A stretch of 8,516 bases of DNA from an uncultured Butyricicoccus sp. Lineage in GTDB: Bacteria > Bacillota > Clostridia > Oscillospirales > Butyricicoccaceae. The DNA is taken from assembly GCA_900557315.1 (NCBI GenBank), contig USSI01000049.1, forward strand, positions 1-8,516, read 5' to 3'. Shown here piece by piece: positions 1 to 6,124 of the stretch. A program made the translations under genes and the position numbers. How positions within the stretch are numbered: the stretch's first letter is position 1; every line of letters begins with the position of its first letter. Below the pieces are notes generated by a model. The model was not told the origin of the DNA, did not search any database, and was given only the letters and a program-made list of their open reading frames with translations.

Positions 1-1
1 G

Positions 2-811
2 CTGCAGAACTTCATCCAGCGCTTTGCGGCGAACAAATCCAAGTCGCGTCAGGCGACCAGCCGCCGTAAGTTGATCGACAAGCTGACGGTCGAAGAACTG
101 CCGGCATCCTCGCGCCGTTATCCCTGGGTTGCGTTCCAGCAGGACCGCGAAGCAGGCAAGGATATCCTTGAAGTGCGCGGCATCTCCAAGACGATCGACG
201 GCGAAAAGGTGCTGGACAATGTGTCCTTCATCGTGCGCCGCGGGGACAAGATCGCGTTTATCTCGGACAACGAACTGGCCATGACCACGCTGTTCCAGAT
301 TCTGATGGGCGAGATCAAGCCGGATGAGGGCAGCTTCAAGTGGGGCGTTACTACCTCGCAGAGCTATTTCCCCAAGGATAACAACGAATACTTCGAGGGC
401 CATACCGAGAACATGCTCGACTGGATTGCGCCGTATTCGCAGACCGACACGCTGGAGTCCACCTTGCGCGGCTTCCTCGGCCGCATGCTGTTCTCGGGCG
501 ACGATGTGTATAAGCCGGTGCGCGTGCTGTCCGGCGGCGAAAAGGTGCGCCTGATGCTCGCGCGTATGATGCTGTTCGGCTCGAACGTGCTGGTAATCGA
601 CCAGCCGACCAACCACCTCGATCTGGAATCCATCACCGCGGTCAACAATGGCGTGCGCGATTTCAAGGGCACGGTGCTGTTCGCTTCGCACGACCATGAG
701 TTCGTGCAGACCATCGCAACCCGCATCATCGAGATCCGTGAGCAGGGTGTGCTGGACAAGGAATGCACCTACGACGAGTTCCTCGAATTCCGCGAGACTT
801 ACAAGGGCTGA
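2..811 (+). CDS. ABC-F family ATPase, YkpA/YbiT-like, C-terminal half (5' end outside window)
   Basis: Cytoplasmic ABC-F proteins have two nucleotide-binding domains and no membrane part; characterised members act on the ribosome. The reading frame is open from base 2, so the TTG at 71 is an internal codon and not the start. The first ~25 residues (FIQRFAANKSKSRQATSRRK) are the end of the basic inter-domain linker typical of ABC-F. The second ATPase domain follows, with the signature LSGGE at 527-541, the D-loop region NHLDLES and the switch histidine in SHDHE at about 689. Two catalytic motifs are unusual: the Walker A position (260-292) reads ISDNELAMTTL with no GK[ST], and Walker B ends IDQ (599-604) where most ABC-F proteins have DE. 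The pattern GRMLFSGDDV...LSGGEK and the C-terminal FxGTVLFASHD match my memory of YbiT/YkpA. The stop overlaps the next start, suggesting an operon. The family call is firm; substrate and physiological role are unknown. Confidence 0.93.
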   Translation: MQNFIQRFAANKSKSRQATSRRKLIDKLTVEELPASSRRYPWVAFQQDREAGKDILEVRGISKTIDGEKVLDNVSFIVRRGDKIAFISDNELAMTTLFQILMGEIKPDEGSFKWGVTTSQSYFPKDNNEYFEGHTENMLDWIAPYSQTDTLESTLRGFLGRMLFSGDDVYKPVRVLSGGEKVRLMLARMMLFGSNVLVIDQPTNHLDLESITAVNNGVRDFKGTVLFASHDHEFVQTIATRIIEIREQGVLDKECTYDEFLEFRETYKG

Positions 812-1182
812 TGCGCAGCCGTATCCGACAGGGCCTTTGCGGCCTTGCCGTGCTCGCAGTGCTGTTTGCAGGGGCGTATGTGTCCGCGTCTATCCTCGGC
901 TGGGGCTGCCCGCTGCAGCATTTTACCGGCGTGCCCTGTCCGGGCTGCGGCTTGTCGCGTGCGGCGTTCGCGCTTCTGCGGCTGGATTTTATGGCGGCAT
1001 TCCGGTATCACCCGATGATCTGCGTGCTGCCGCCAGTAGTGCTGTACGTGCTGTTCGGCAAAAAGCCGCTGCTCGGTTCGAAAAAACGTGAACGGGTGCT
1101 GCTGTGGGGGACCATGGCACTGTGGGCCGCAGTGTGGATCACGCGGCTTGTCATCCATGACCCGCTGGTATGGGGGAACTGA
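811..1182 (+). CDS. DUF2752 small membrane protein
   Basis: This encodes a 123-residue membrane protein of the DUF2752 family, whose function is unknown. The ATG at 811 shares its A with the TGA of the ABC-F gene (TGATG), which favours translational coupling; AAGGG at 803-807 is a close, weak ribosome site. An upstream in-frame ATG at 763 would lie inside the ABC-F gene and add 16 charged residues before the first membrane segment, so I prefer 811. Three hydrophobic segments are visible, roughly residues 9-30, 66-84 and 97-115. Between the first two is the family hallmark: WGCP (31-34) and then CPGCGLSR (43-50), the latter a possible metal or redox motif, followed by a short amphipathic stretch. 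I see no enzyme motif. A terminator hairpin follows at 1195-1225. Confidence 0.88.
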   Translation: MRSRIRQGLCGLAVLAVLFAGAYVSASILGWGCPLQHFTGVPCPGCGLSRAAFALLRLDFMAAFRYHPMICVLPPVVLYVLFGKKPLLGSKKRERVLLWGTMALWAAVWITRLVIHDPLVWGN

Positions 1183-1194
1183 TAAAGAGAAAGG

Positions 1195-1225
1195 ACAGCG
1201 CATGGCGCAGGCTGTGCGCTGTTTT
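1195..1225 (+). terminator. Intrinsic terminator after the ABC-F/DUF2752 operon
   Basis: A perfect 8-bp stem pairs ACAGCGCA (1195-1202) with TGCGCTGT (1215-1222) across a 12-base loop. It is followed by a short T run (1222-1225) in a T-rich context. It lies 12 bases past the DUF2752 stop and ahead of the next promoter, as expected for the end of the two-gene unit. Confidence 0.65.
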
Positions 1226-1227
1226 GC

Positions 1228-1257
1228 TTGCCTGACCGCTGAATCATGTGGTATACT
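1228..1257 (+). promoter_or_regulatory. Extended -10 promoter of the CpXC gene
   Basis: The -35-like TTGCCT (1228-1233) is 18 bases from TATACT (1252-1257). A TG at 1249-1250, one base before the hexamer, makes an extended -10. Transcription would begin near 1264, about 34 bases before the ATG at 1298. The core TGTGGTATACTAT (1247-1259) recurs in two other promoters of this window. Confidence 0.75.
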
Positions 1258-1297
1258 ATATCTAATTGGGCTAACATTGAGGAGGAAAACCGGAATT

Positions 1298-1909
1298 ATG
1301 ATGATTACCTGCCCGCACTGTCAGGCTGAGACCGACCACAAGGTGCTTGACCATATCAATATTGACCGAAATCCCGAGCTGCGGGCCAAGGTGCAGGATT
1401 TGTCCTGCTTCCGCGTCAAATGCCCAAACTGCGGCGAGACGGCTCTCGCCGTACATCCCTGCCTGTACCATGATATGTCAAACCAGTTCATGGTTTGGCT
1501 GTGGCCGGAGGAGGAGAAAGCGCCTCGCGCGGAGTTTGATCCGCTGGCGGGCTACACGCTGCGTATTGTGGACAGCTTAAACGCCTTCCGCGAGAAGATC
1601 AATATTCTGGAGCGCGGCCTGGACGACCGCACGGTCGAGATTATGAAACTGCTGCTGTTTTCGCAGCTGAACCGCGACCTGGATGTCGTTGAGCTGCTGT
1701 TCCATGAGCTGGATGAGCGCACGACGGATTTCCGCTTTGCTGCGGTGCTGTCGGATGGGGCGGAGCAGTATGCCGCCATGCCGGGCGCGGTATACCAGCG
1801 CCTGCATGAGGACGTAGAGAACTACCTGTACACACCCGGCGGCGATTTCGCGCGCATCGATATGCAGTGGGCGCACGACGCGCTGGAGCTGCTGCACGAA
1901 TTGGGATAA
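1298..1909 (+). CDS. CpXC domain zinc-ribbon protein
   Basis: This 203-residue cytoplasmic protein belongs to the CpXC family, whose biochemical role is not established. The start is set by GAGGAGG (1279-1285) upstream of tandem ATGs at 1298 and 1301; longer in-frame versions from 1088 would overlap DUF2752 and cross the promoter. The N-terminal zinc ribbon has two CxxC knuckles, CPHC (residues 5-8) and CPNC (42-45), each of the C-P-x-C type that names the family. After a spacer, the segment at about residues 88-118 (RIVDSLNAFREKINILERGLDDRTVEIMK) is the conserved core; the rest is predicted mostly helical and acidic. There is no signal peptide or membrane segment. The gene stands alone under its own promoter and converges on the permease gene. 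The family call is confident; function is unassigned. Confidence 0.9.
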   Translation: MMITCPHCQAETDHKVLDHINIDRNPELRAKVQDLSCFRVKCPNCGETALAVHPCLYHDMSNQFMVWLWPEEEKAPRAEFDPLAGYTLRIVDSLNAFREKINILERGLDDRTVEIMKLLLFSQLNRDLDVVELLFHELDERTTDFRFAAVLSDGAEQYAAMPGAVYQRLHEDVENYLYTPGGDFARIDMQWAHDALELLHELG

Positions 1910-1938
1910 AAAACGGCCTCCGCAAGGGGAGACCGTTT
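1903..1938. terminator. Bidirectional terminator between the convergent CpXC and permease genes
   Basis: Arms 1911-1921 and 1928-1938 form an 11-position stem (AAACGG..CTCC with GGAG..CCGTTT) containing one mismatch and a 6-base loop. Read on the minus strand it is followed by six T's (complement of 1908-1913), giving a good terminator for the permease, whose stop is 15 bases away. On the plus strand the trailing TTTGT is weaker but still usable for the CpXC gene. Confidence 0.75.
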
Positions 1939-1952
1939 GTATCCGGTATTTA

Positions 1953-2804
1953 TCAGCCATACAGGGCCTGTACCAACATGCCGCCGAGCACGGCAACCAC
2001 AAAGGTTGCTGCAATAACAGGCAGGGCGCGTCTGCGGCCTTCTTTTTCCTGAAACAGCACGATGTAACCGAAGCCCGCGCCGGTAGACAGGCCGGCGATG
2101 AGGGCGCCGAAGCTGATCGTGCCGCCGACGAACAGTTCGGAGAGCAGCACGCTCACCGCACAGCTGGGGATCAGCCCGAGGACCGCACACAGGAGCGGCT
2201 GGAACAGCGTATCCGACAGGAGCAGGGAAGCCAGAATATCTTCGCCGATCAGATGGACGGCGATATCGAGCACCAGCATAACCGCGAACAGAAAAAACGA
2301 GGTCTTGATGGTGTGCCAGACGACGCTCCATACCGGGGATCCTGCGCTGCAGTCGCACGCGGTCATTTCGACCTCAATGGGTTCATCGCTTTCCAGACGG
2401 TGACGGCGGAATACGGTGTATTTGAGAATGTAACCGCCGGTCACTGCGATGGCGAATTTGACCACGAGCAGAAGGACGACCTGCGGTACGCTCGTGCCGC
2501 CTGCAAGAAGGACGGGCACAGCTTCGTCAGACGTGGCAAGGAAAACCGCGACCAGCGTTGCAGGCGCAAGATATCCGGCGGAAAACAGTGCCGCCGCCGC
2601 TGCGGAAAAGCCGCACTGCGGGATGGTGCCCGCCAGCGCGCCGACAACCGGGCCGAACTGCGCCGCGCGGGAGAGCAGAGCAGGTGTATTGGTGAGCCGG
2701 TTTTCGATATAATAAAGAAGGGCGTATACCACTAAGAGCAGCGGCACAGTCTTCAACACATCGAAAAATGCCTCCGGCACAACATGGGCTAAAAGATGGA
2801 GCAA
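1953..2804 (-). CDS. ArsP_2-type putative heavy-metal exporter / manganese transporter permease
   Basis: This 283-residue polytopic membrane protein resembles the family Pfam calls ArsP_2 (putative 10-TM heavy-metal exporter), often annotated as arsenic efflux or putative manganese transporter. It shows two related halves with signature pairs: PQCGFS (62-67) with TSDEAVP (91-97) in the first, and IPSCA (212-216) with AGLSTGAGFGYIVLF (237-251) in the second. Between them is a polar, probably cytosolic loop containing CDC (150-152), a possible metal ligand. The start is TTG at 2804, because GAGGTGA (2816-2810) sits 6 bases before it and the product then begins like family members. The GTG at 2813 is part of that ribosome site. 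The frame stays open far upstream, but that stretch is antisense to the helicase. The substrate is not decided by sequence. The gene has its own promoter and ends in a shared terminator. Confidence 0.85.
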   Translation of the reverse strand: MLHLLAHVVPEAFFDVLKTVPLLLVVYALLYYIENRLTNTPALLSRAAQFGPVVGALAGTIPQCGFSAAAAALFSAGYLAPATLVAVFLATSDEAVPVLLAGGTSVPQVVLLLVVKFAIAVTGGYILKYTVFRRHRLESDEPIEVEMTACDCSAGSPVWSVVWHTIKTSFFLFAVMLVLDIAVHLIGEDILASLLLSDTLFQPLLCAVLGLIPSCAVSVLLSELFVGGTISFGALIAGLSTGAGFGYIVLFQEKEGRRRALPVIAATFVVAVLGGMLVQALYG

Positions 2805-2844
2805 AGATTTCACCTCATAAAATTTATCTGGGGATAAAAAGACA

Positions 2845-2857
2845 ACTATGAGATAGT
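2845..2857. promoter_or_regulatory. Candidate operator dyad at the permease start site
   Basis: ACTAT-GAG-ATAGT is a perfect 5-bp inverted repeat lying on the -10/+1 region of the permease promoter. A repressor or metal regulator could act here. The repeat is short and might be chance. Confidence 0.3.
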
Positions 2858-2884
2858 ATACCACATCAAGGCTCTTTTGGGCAA
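2855..2884 (-). promoter_or_regulatory. Extended -10 promoter of the permease
   Basis: On the minus strand, TTGCCC (2884-2879) is 18 bases from TATACT (2860-2855), with TGG directly before the -10. The predicted transcript begins near 2848, leaving a leader of about 45 bases. That is too short for a manganese (yybP-ykoY) riboswitch, and none is seen. A dyad overlaps the -10 and start site (see 2845-2857). Confidence 0.72.
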
Positions 2885-2936
2885 GCGGGATTTGCCTGAA
2901 ATGTGCCAATCTTGGAAGAGGGAACGAGCAAATACC

Positions 2937-4556
2937 ATGAAATTTAACGAACTGAAGATACAGAAGAATATATTGAAGGCATTGCGTGAGGCCGGTTACG
3001 AGAAGCCGACGCCCATCCAGCAGGAGGCGATTCCGCCGGTGCTGGCAGGGCGAGACCTGCTCGGCTGTGCGCAGACCGGCACAGGCAAAACCTGCGCGTT
3101 TTCCGTGCCGATCATCCAGCGCCTGTGCAGGGAAGAGGGCAAGCCGGGCGTGGTCCGTGCGCTCATCCTGACGCCGACGCGTGAACTGGCGTTGCAGATT
3201 TATGAAAACATCTGCCAATATGCACGCTATATGCCGTGCACCGCGGCGGTGATTTTCGGCGGCGTGTCCCAGGTGCCGCAGGTGGAGGCCATCCAGCGCG
3301 GCGCGGATATTCTGATCGCAACCCCGGGCCGCCTGTGGGATCTGATGGGGCAGAACATCGTCAAGCTGAATAAGGTGGAATGCTTTGTGCTCGACGAGGC
3401 CGACCGCATGCTCGATATGGGCTTTTTCCCGGACGTCAAGCGCATTATCAAGTATCTGCCCGCAAAACGCCAGACGCTGCTGTTCTCCGCGACCATTCCG
3501 CAGGAGATTGCTGCACTGGCGGACAGCCTGCTGAAAAACCCGGTGCGCATTTCGGTCACGCCGTCCGCAAAACCGGTCGAAAAGATCGAGCAGAAGGTTT
3601 TTCTGGTGGAAAAGGCGGAAAAAAGGGAACTGCTGGCCGACATCATCCGTCAAAGAAATGTGCATCAGACGCTGGTGTTTACGCGCACCAAACACGGCGC
3701 AGACCGCGTCGCGCGCGACCTGAACCGTGCGGGCATCAAAGCAAAGTCCATCCACGGCGACAAGTCGCAGAACCAGCGCCAGCGCGCGTTGAATGAGTTC
3801 AAAGAATGCAAAATTGCGGTTCTGGTGGCGACCGATATCGCCGCGCGTGGGATTGACATCAATGAACTGCCGCTTGTCATCAATTTTGAACTGCCCAACA
3901 TCCCGGAAACCTATGTGCACCGCATTGGCCGTACCGGCCGCGCGGGGCAGGAGGGCACCGCGATTTCGTTCTGCGACAAGTCCGAGCGTCCCTACCTGGC
4001 GGACATCGAAAAGCTGATCGGCAAACGCATCCCGCTGGCGGCTGAAATCCCGCACACGGAAAAGGAAAACGAGCCGGCAAAACGCGAACCGGCCCAGCGC
4101 AGGACCACCAACAACCGTACCCGCCGCAAGTTGGTTTCGGAAAATGCACCGGCGGAAGCCGTTGCAGCAGAAGCAGCGGCAGAAAAAGCCGCGAAGCAGA
4201 AGACGCGCAAGGCTGCGGCTGCAGCAAAGCGCCCGTCCCGCAAGCAAAAAGCGTCAGACGCGCAGGCAGAGCAGCGTGCAAAGGCTGCCGCACCGCGCGC
4301 ACGCCGTTCAGCGGCTGCTTCGGGTGGCAGAGGACGTCGCAATGACCCGTACGCGCGGTATGAGAAAAATGAGCCGCGCGTGGATGCGCACACGCCGTCG
4401 CGTGCCTATGCGCTGAGCGACGAAGCGGCAGAGCGCATCCGGAAAAAGGTAGAAGCCGCGCTGGCGGCGCGTGCCGAGAAGGCCGCCGCAGCGTCGGAAC
4501 AGACAGAGAAAAAAGCGGCGCCTGCCCATCGGGGCCATCGCCGTGTAAAAAAGTAA
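2937..4556 (+). CDS. DEAD-box ATP-dependent RNA helicase, RhlE-like, with long basic Ala-rich tail
   Basis: This cytoplasmic RNA helicase unwinds or remodels RNA using ATP, a role linked to ribosome assembly, RNA decay or cold growth. It has 539 residues from ATG 2937. AGAGGGAA lies ~13 bases upstream; a longer in-frame start at 2877 would overlap the divergent promoter and lacks family similarity. All core motifs are present: Q motif YEKPTPIQQ (21-29), Walker A AQTGTGKT (45-52), PTRELA (80-85), GG (108-109), TPGR (129-132), DEAD (153-156), SAT (184-186), LVFTRTK (246-252), AARGID (302-307) and HRIGRTGR (328-335). The opening MKFNELKI and GRDLLGCAQTGTGKT match the RhlE group. After residue ~375 comes a ~165-residue low-complexity tail rich in Ala, Lys, Arg and Glu, probably disordered and RNA-binding. 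The gene is followed after 31 bases by the glycosidase, likely one transcript. Confidence 0.95.
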   Translation: MKFNELKIQKNILKALREAGYEKPTPIQQEAIPPVLAGRDLLGCAQTGTGKTCAFSVPIIQRLCREEGKPGVVRALILTPTRELALQIYENICQYARYMPCTAAVIFGGVSQVPQVEAIQRGADILIATPGRLWDLMGQNIVKLNKVECFVLDEADRMLDMGFFPDVKRIIKYLPAKRQTLLFSATIPQEIAALADSLLKNPVRISVTPSAKPVEKIEQKVFLVEKAEKRELLADIIRQRNVHQTLVFTRTKHGADRVARDLNRAGIKAKSIHGDKSQNQRQRALNEFKECKIAVLVATDIAARGIDINELPLVINFELPNIPETYVHRIGRTGRAGQEGTAISFCDKSERPYLADIEKLIGKRIPLAAEIPHTEKENEPAKREPAQRRTTNNRTRRKLVSENAPAEAVAAEAAAEKAAKQKTRKAAAAAKRPSRKQKASDAQAEQRAKAAAPRARRSAAASGGRGRRNDPYARYEKNEPRVDAHTPSRAYALSDEAAERIRKKVEAALAARAEKAAAASEQTEKKAAPAHRGHRRVKK

Positions 4557-4587
4557 CAGAGAGACAAAAAGGGGAGAACACCATCTA

Positions 4588-5769
4588 ATGAATGGCGCAA
4601 GACATCGGTTTGCCCTCGGGCTGACCTGCTTTTTTATGATATGCCTGACGGTAGTTTACCCCTTTTTGCTGTATACCCCAAATGAATTTGTCACTCGCTG
4701 GCGCGAGTGGTATATCGAGACCGCCATGGGCACTATGACGCACCAGTGGCTGGCAACCGCGTTTATCCCGCAGGATATCATTGAAGAAGTTATGACCAAA
4801 CGCTATCTGCTCAATCAGCGTCAAACTGGTGCGGAGAGCAGATGGTCCTATACGGAGCAGGACGACGATACGGCAGACACTCCGGAGGAGCAGTTCTACC
4901 AGACCTTTTCCGAACTGGACCGGGACAGCTTCGAGCAGTTCCTGCAGGACAATCCGGAGTACATAGCGAACGGATATGAACACATCAACATTGACCTGAT
5001 TGGCGATGCGGCGGATAAAAATTACAACACCGGCATCAAAACTAAGCAGGGAGACACAGTGCTGGCTGTCAATGCCGAGCATGGCATCCTGATCGCGGAA
5101 ATTGTCGGTGAAGATTCGCTCGGTATGGAGTATGCAGGCAAGGTAGCGCTGTGCAAAAAACCGGAGAATATCATCGTCGGGACTTGTGAAGGGTTGTTTG
5201 AGTACGGCTCGTATGTTTCGGAAATGGTGAGCAATTATAATGCCATCCTTGGCATCAATGCCTCGGGTTTTGCTGACTACGAAGGCAACGGCACAGGCGG
5301 CCTGCCATACGGGTTCCTGAAAAGCGAAGGGGAGACCCTGCAAAGTGCAGTGGGCGATACTTGGAAAATTATCGGTTTTGATGAAGAAGACCATCTACAA
5401 ATCGGTGCGTTTACTGATACCTCAAATCTGCGCGACGCGGTGGAGTTTCATCCGGCACTGATTATCAACGGAGAGAACCTGGTGGCCGGTTCGGGCCTGA
5501 ACGATCAGCAGCCTCGTACTGCGATTGGGCAGGCAGAGGATGGGACGGTCATCATGCTGGTAATAGACGGACGGCAGTTCCACTCTTTTGGCATCTCGAT
5601 CGAGCGCTGCGCGGAGATTATGGAACGTTATGACGCGTATCAGGCGTCCATGCTGGACGGAGGATCGTCATCCGTTATGGTTTACAATGGTCGTGAGATC
5701 ACCAGCCCTACTACGCTGTCCCAGAACCCGGAGGGACGTTATCTGCCGGATGCTTTTCTGGTCAAATAA
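4588..5769 (+). CDS. Phosphodiester glycosidase (NAGPA domain) membrane-anchored protein
   Basis: This 393-residue protein is predicted to be anchored by one N-terminal membrane segment (about residues 8-28), with the rest outside the cell. The C-terminal half is a NAGPA domain, named after the mammalian enzyme that uncovers mannose 6-phosphate by removing GlcNAc from a phosphodiester. Bacterial members are thought to act on cell-wall or exopolysaccharide phosphodiesters; the substrate here is unknown. Visible motifs are INASGF (223-228), PRTAIGQ (309-315), VIDGR (325-329) and LDGGSSSVMVYNG (356-368), the last being the family hallmark. Residues 30-150 form an acidic spacer with no recognised domain. 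AAGGGGAG (4569-4576) precedes the ATG by 11 bases. The gene follows the helicase by 31 bases with no terminator between. No clear terminator follows it either, so read-through into the tRNA is possible. Confidence 0.9.
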   Translation: MNGARHRFALGLTCFFMICLTVVYPFLLYTPNEFVTRWREWYIETAMGTMTHQWLATAFIPQDIIEEVMTKRYLLNQRQTGAESRWSYTEQDDDTADTPEEQFYQTFSELDRDSFEQFLQDNPEYIANGYEHINIDLIGDAADKNYNTGIKTKQGDTVLAVNAEHGILIAEIVGEDSLGMEYAGKVALCKKPENIIVGTCEGLFEYGSYVSEMVSNYNAILGINASGFADYEGNGTGGLPYGFLKSEGETLQSAVGDTWKIIGFDEEDHLQIGAFTDTSNLRDAVEFHPALIINGENLVAGSGLNDQQPRTAIGQAEDGTVIMLVIDGRQFHSFGISIERCAEIMERYDAYQASMLDGGSSSVMVYNGREITSPTTLSQNPEGRYLPDAFLVK

Positions 5770-5796
5770 AATTTTGCGAAGGAAGGCAAAAAAGAC

Positions 5797-5825
5797 TTGT
5801 CTTTTGTTCAAGTCTCTGGTATAAT
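5797..5825 (+). promoter_or_regulatory. Promoter of tRNA-Ser(CGA)
   Basis: TTGTCT (5797-5802), a 17-base spacer and a perfect TATAAT (5820-5825) preceded by TGG give a strong sigma-A-type promoter with an extended -10. The predicted start near 5832 leaves a 25-base leader before the mature tRNA. A GACTTG/CAAGTC inverted repeat (5794-5814) overlaps the -35. Confidence 0.82.
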
Positions 5826-5831
5826 AATTAA

Positions 5832-5851
5832 GCGCCTGTAAGATCAGGCGC
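5832..5851 (+). other. Hairpin in the tRNA-Ser leader
   Basis: GCGCCTG (5832-5838) pairs perfectly with CAGGCGC (5845-5851) across a six-base loop. It starts at about the predicted +1 and ends five bases before the mature tRNA. There is no T run, so it is not a terminator. It may protect the precursor 5' end or guide RNase P; that role is inferred. Confidence 0.6.
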
Positions 5852-5856
5852 AATAT

Positions 5857-5947
5857 GGAGAAGTATCGAAGTGGTCATAACGAGCTCGACTCGAAATCGA
5901 GTTGACGGTAACACGTCACGTGGGTTCGAATCCCACCTTCTCCGCCA
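5857..5947 (+). tRNA. tRNA-Ser(CGA)
   Basis: This 91-base serine tRNA includes the encoded CCA. The acceptor stem GGAGAAG pairs with CTTCTCC, followed by discriminator G and CCA. A short D arm precedes the anticodon stem CTCGA/TCGAG (5885-5889, 5897-5901), whose loop CTCGAAA gives anticodon CGA (5892-5894), reading UCG. The long variable arm (TGACG/CGTCA stem) is the class II feature of serine tRNAs. The T arm is GTGGG-TTCGAAT-CCCAC. A tyrosine recombinase gene follows in converging orientation, so the 3' half is the likely attachment core for the element to the right. Confidence 0.97.
5911..5947. mobile_element. Inferred attachment site (att core in the tRNA-Ser 3' end) and element boundary
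   Basis: Tyrosine-recombinase elements commonly integrate in the 3' end of a tRNA gene, restoring it from their own copy. Here the recombinase gene ends 177 bases past the tRNA and base composition drops to its right. No second copy of the T-arm/acceptor sequence is present up to 8516, so the other end lies outside the window. The exact crossover point cannot be set from one side. Confidence 0.55.
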
Positions 5948-5951
5948 TATT

Positions 5952-5996
5952 AATCCGCACTTTCTGTTGTCGGAAAGTGCGGATTTTTCTTTTTTA
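5952..5996 (+). terminator. Strong intrinsic terminator after tRNA-Ser
   Basis: A perfect 13-bp stem, 5952-5964 (AATCCGCACTTTC) with 5973-5985, has an 8-base loop and is followed by TTTTTCTTTTTT. It starts five bases after the CCA. If the element boundary lies in the tRNA 3' end, this terminator belongs to the element. Confidence 0.9.
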
Positions 5997-6124
5997 TCGT
6001 AAAACTCTGAACCTTTCGTTATCTCGTCCGAAAGATAAGGCTTCCAAATACTGCAACCGTTACTGCAACCAGCTCTCGAATGCTCGTTATTTCGCGGTTT
6101 TTCTCCGTTTTTCCACTGTTTTCA
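5997..6124. repeat. Short repeats between tRNA and integrase: candidate arm-type recombinase sites
   Basis: This gap of about 130 bases holds no gene. It has TACTGCAACC twice (6049-6058, 6061-6070; 12-base period) and a degenerate 12-base repeat YTCGTTATYTCG (6015-6026, 6083-6094). Interleaved inverted repeats are also present: CTTTCG/CGAAAG (6013-6018, 6029-6034) and TTATCT/AGATAA (6019-6024, 6033-6038). Direct repeats beside the att core are what the N-terminal domain of such integrases binds; that assignment is inferred. Confidence 0.4.

Noticed and set aside
763..810. Upstream start for the DUF2752 protein
   Set aside because: It would add 16 residues inside the ABC-F gene; the ATG overlapping the ABC-F stop gives a typical start just before the first membrane segment.
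1577..2358. Minus-strand frames across the CpXC gene and the start of the convergent region
   Set aside because: They are composition-driven shadows that cross the shared terminator and overlap two well-supported genes.
2805..2860. Manganese (yybP-ykoY) riboswitch before the permease
   Set aside because: The leader from the predicted start is only about 45 bases and shows none of the riboswitch stems.
2805..4247. Minus-strand open frame extending the permease to 764 residues
   Set aside because: The extension is antisense to the helicase, has no membrane or family pattern, and ends where the permease has a clear ribosome site and promoter; high GC keeps the antisense frame open.
4585..5394. 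Minus-strand 269-residue frame
   Set aside because: It is antisense to the phosphodiester glycosidase, whose motifs are intact.
5794..5814. GACTTG/CAAGTC hairpin as terminator of the glycosidase gene
   Set aside because: Only six base pairs, no T run after it, and it overlaps the -35 of the tRNA promoter.
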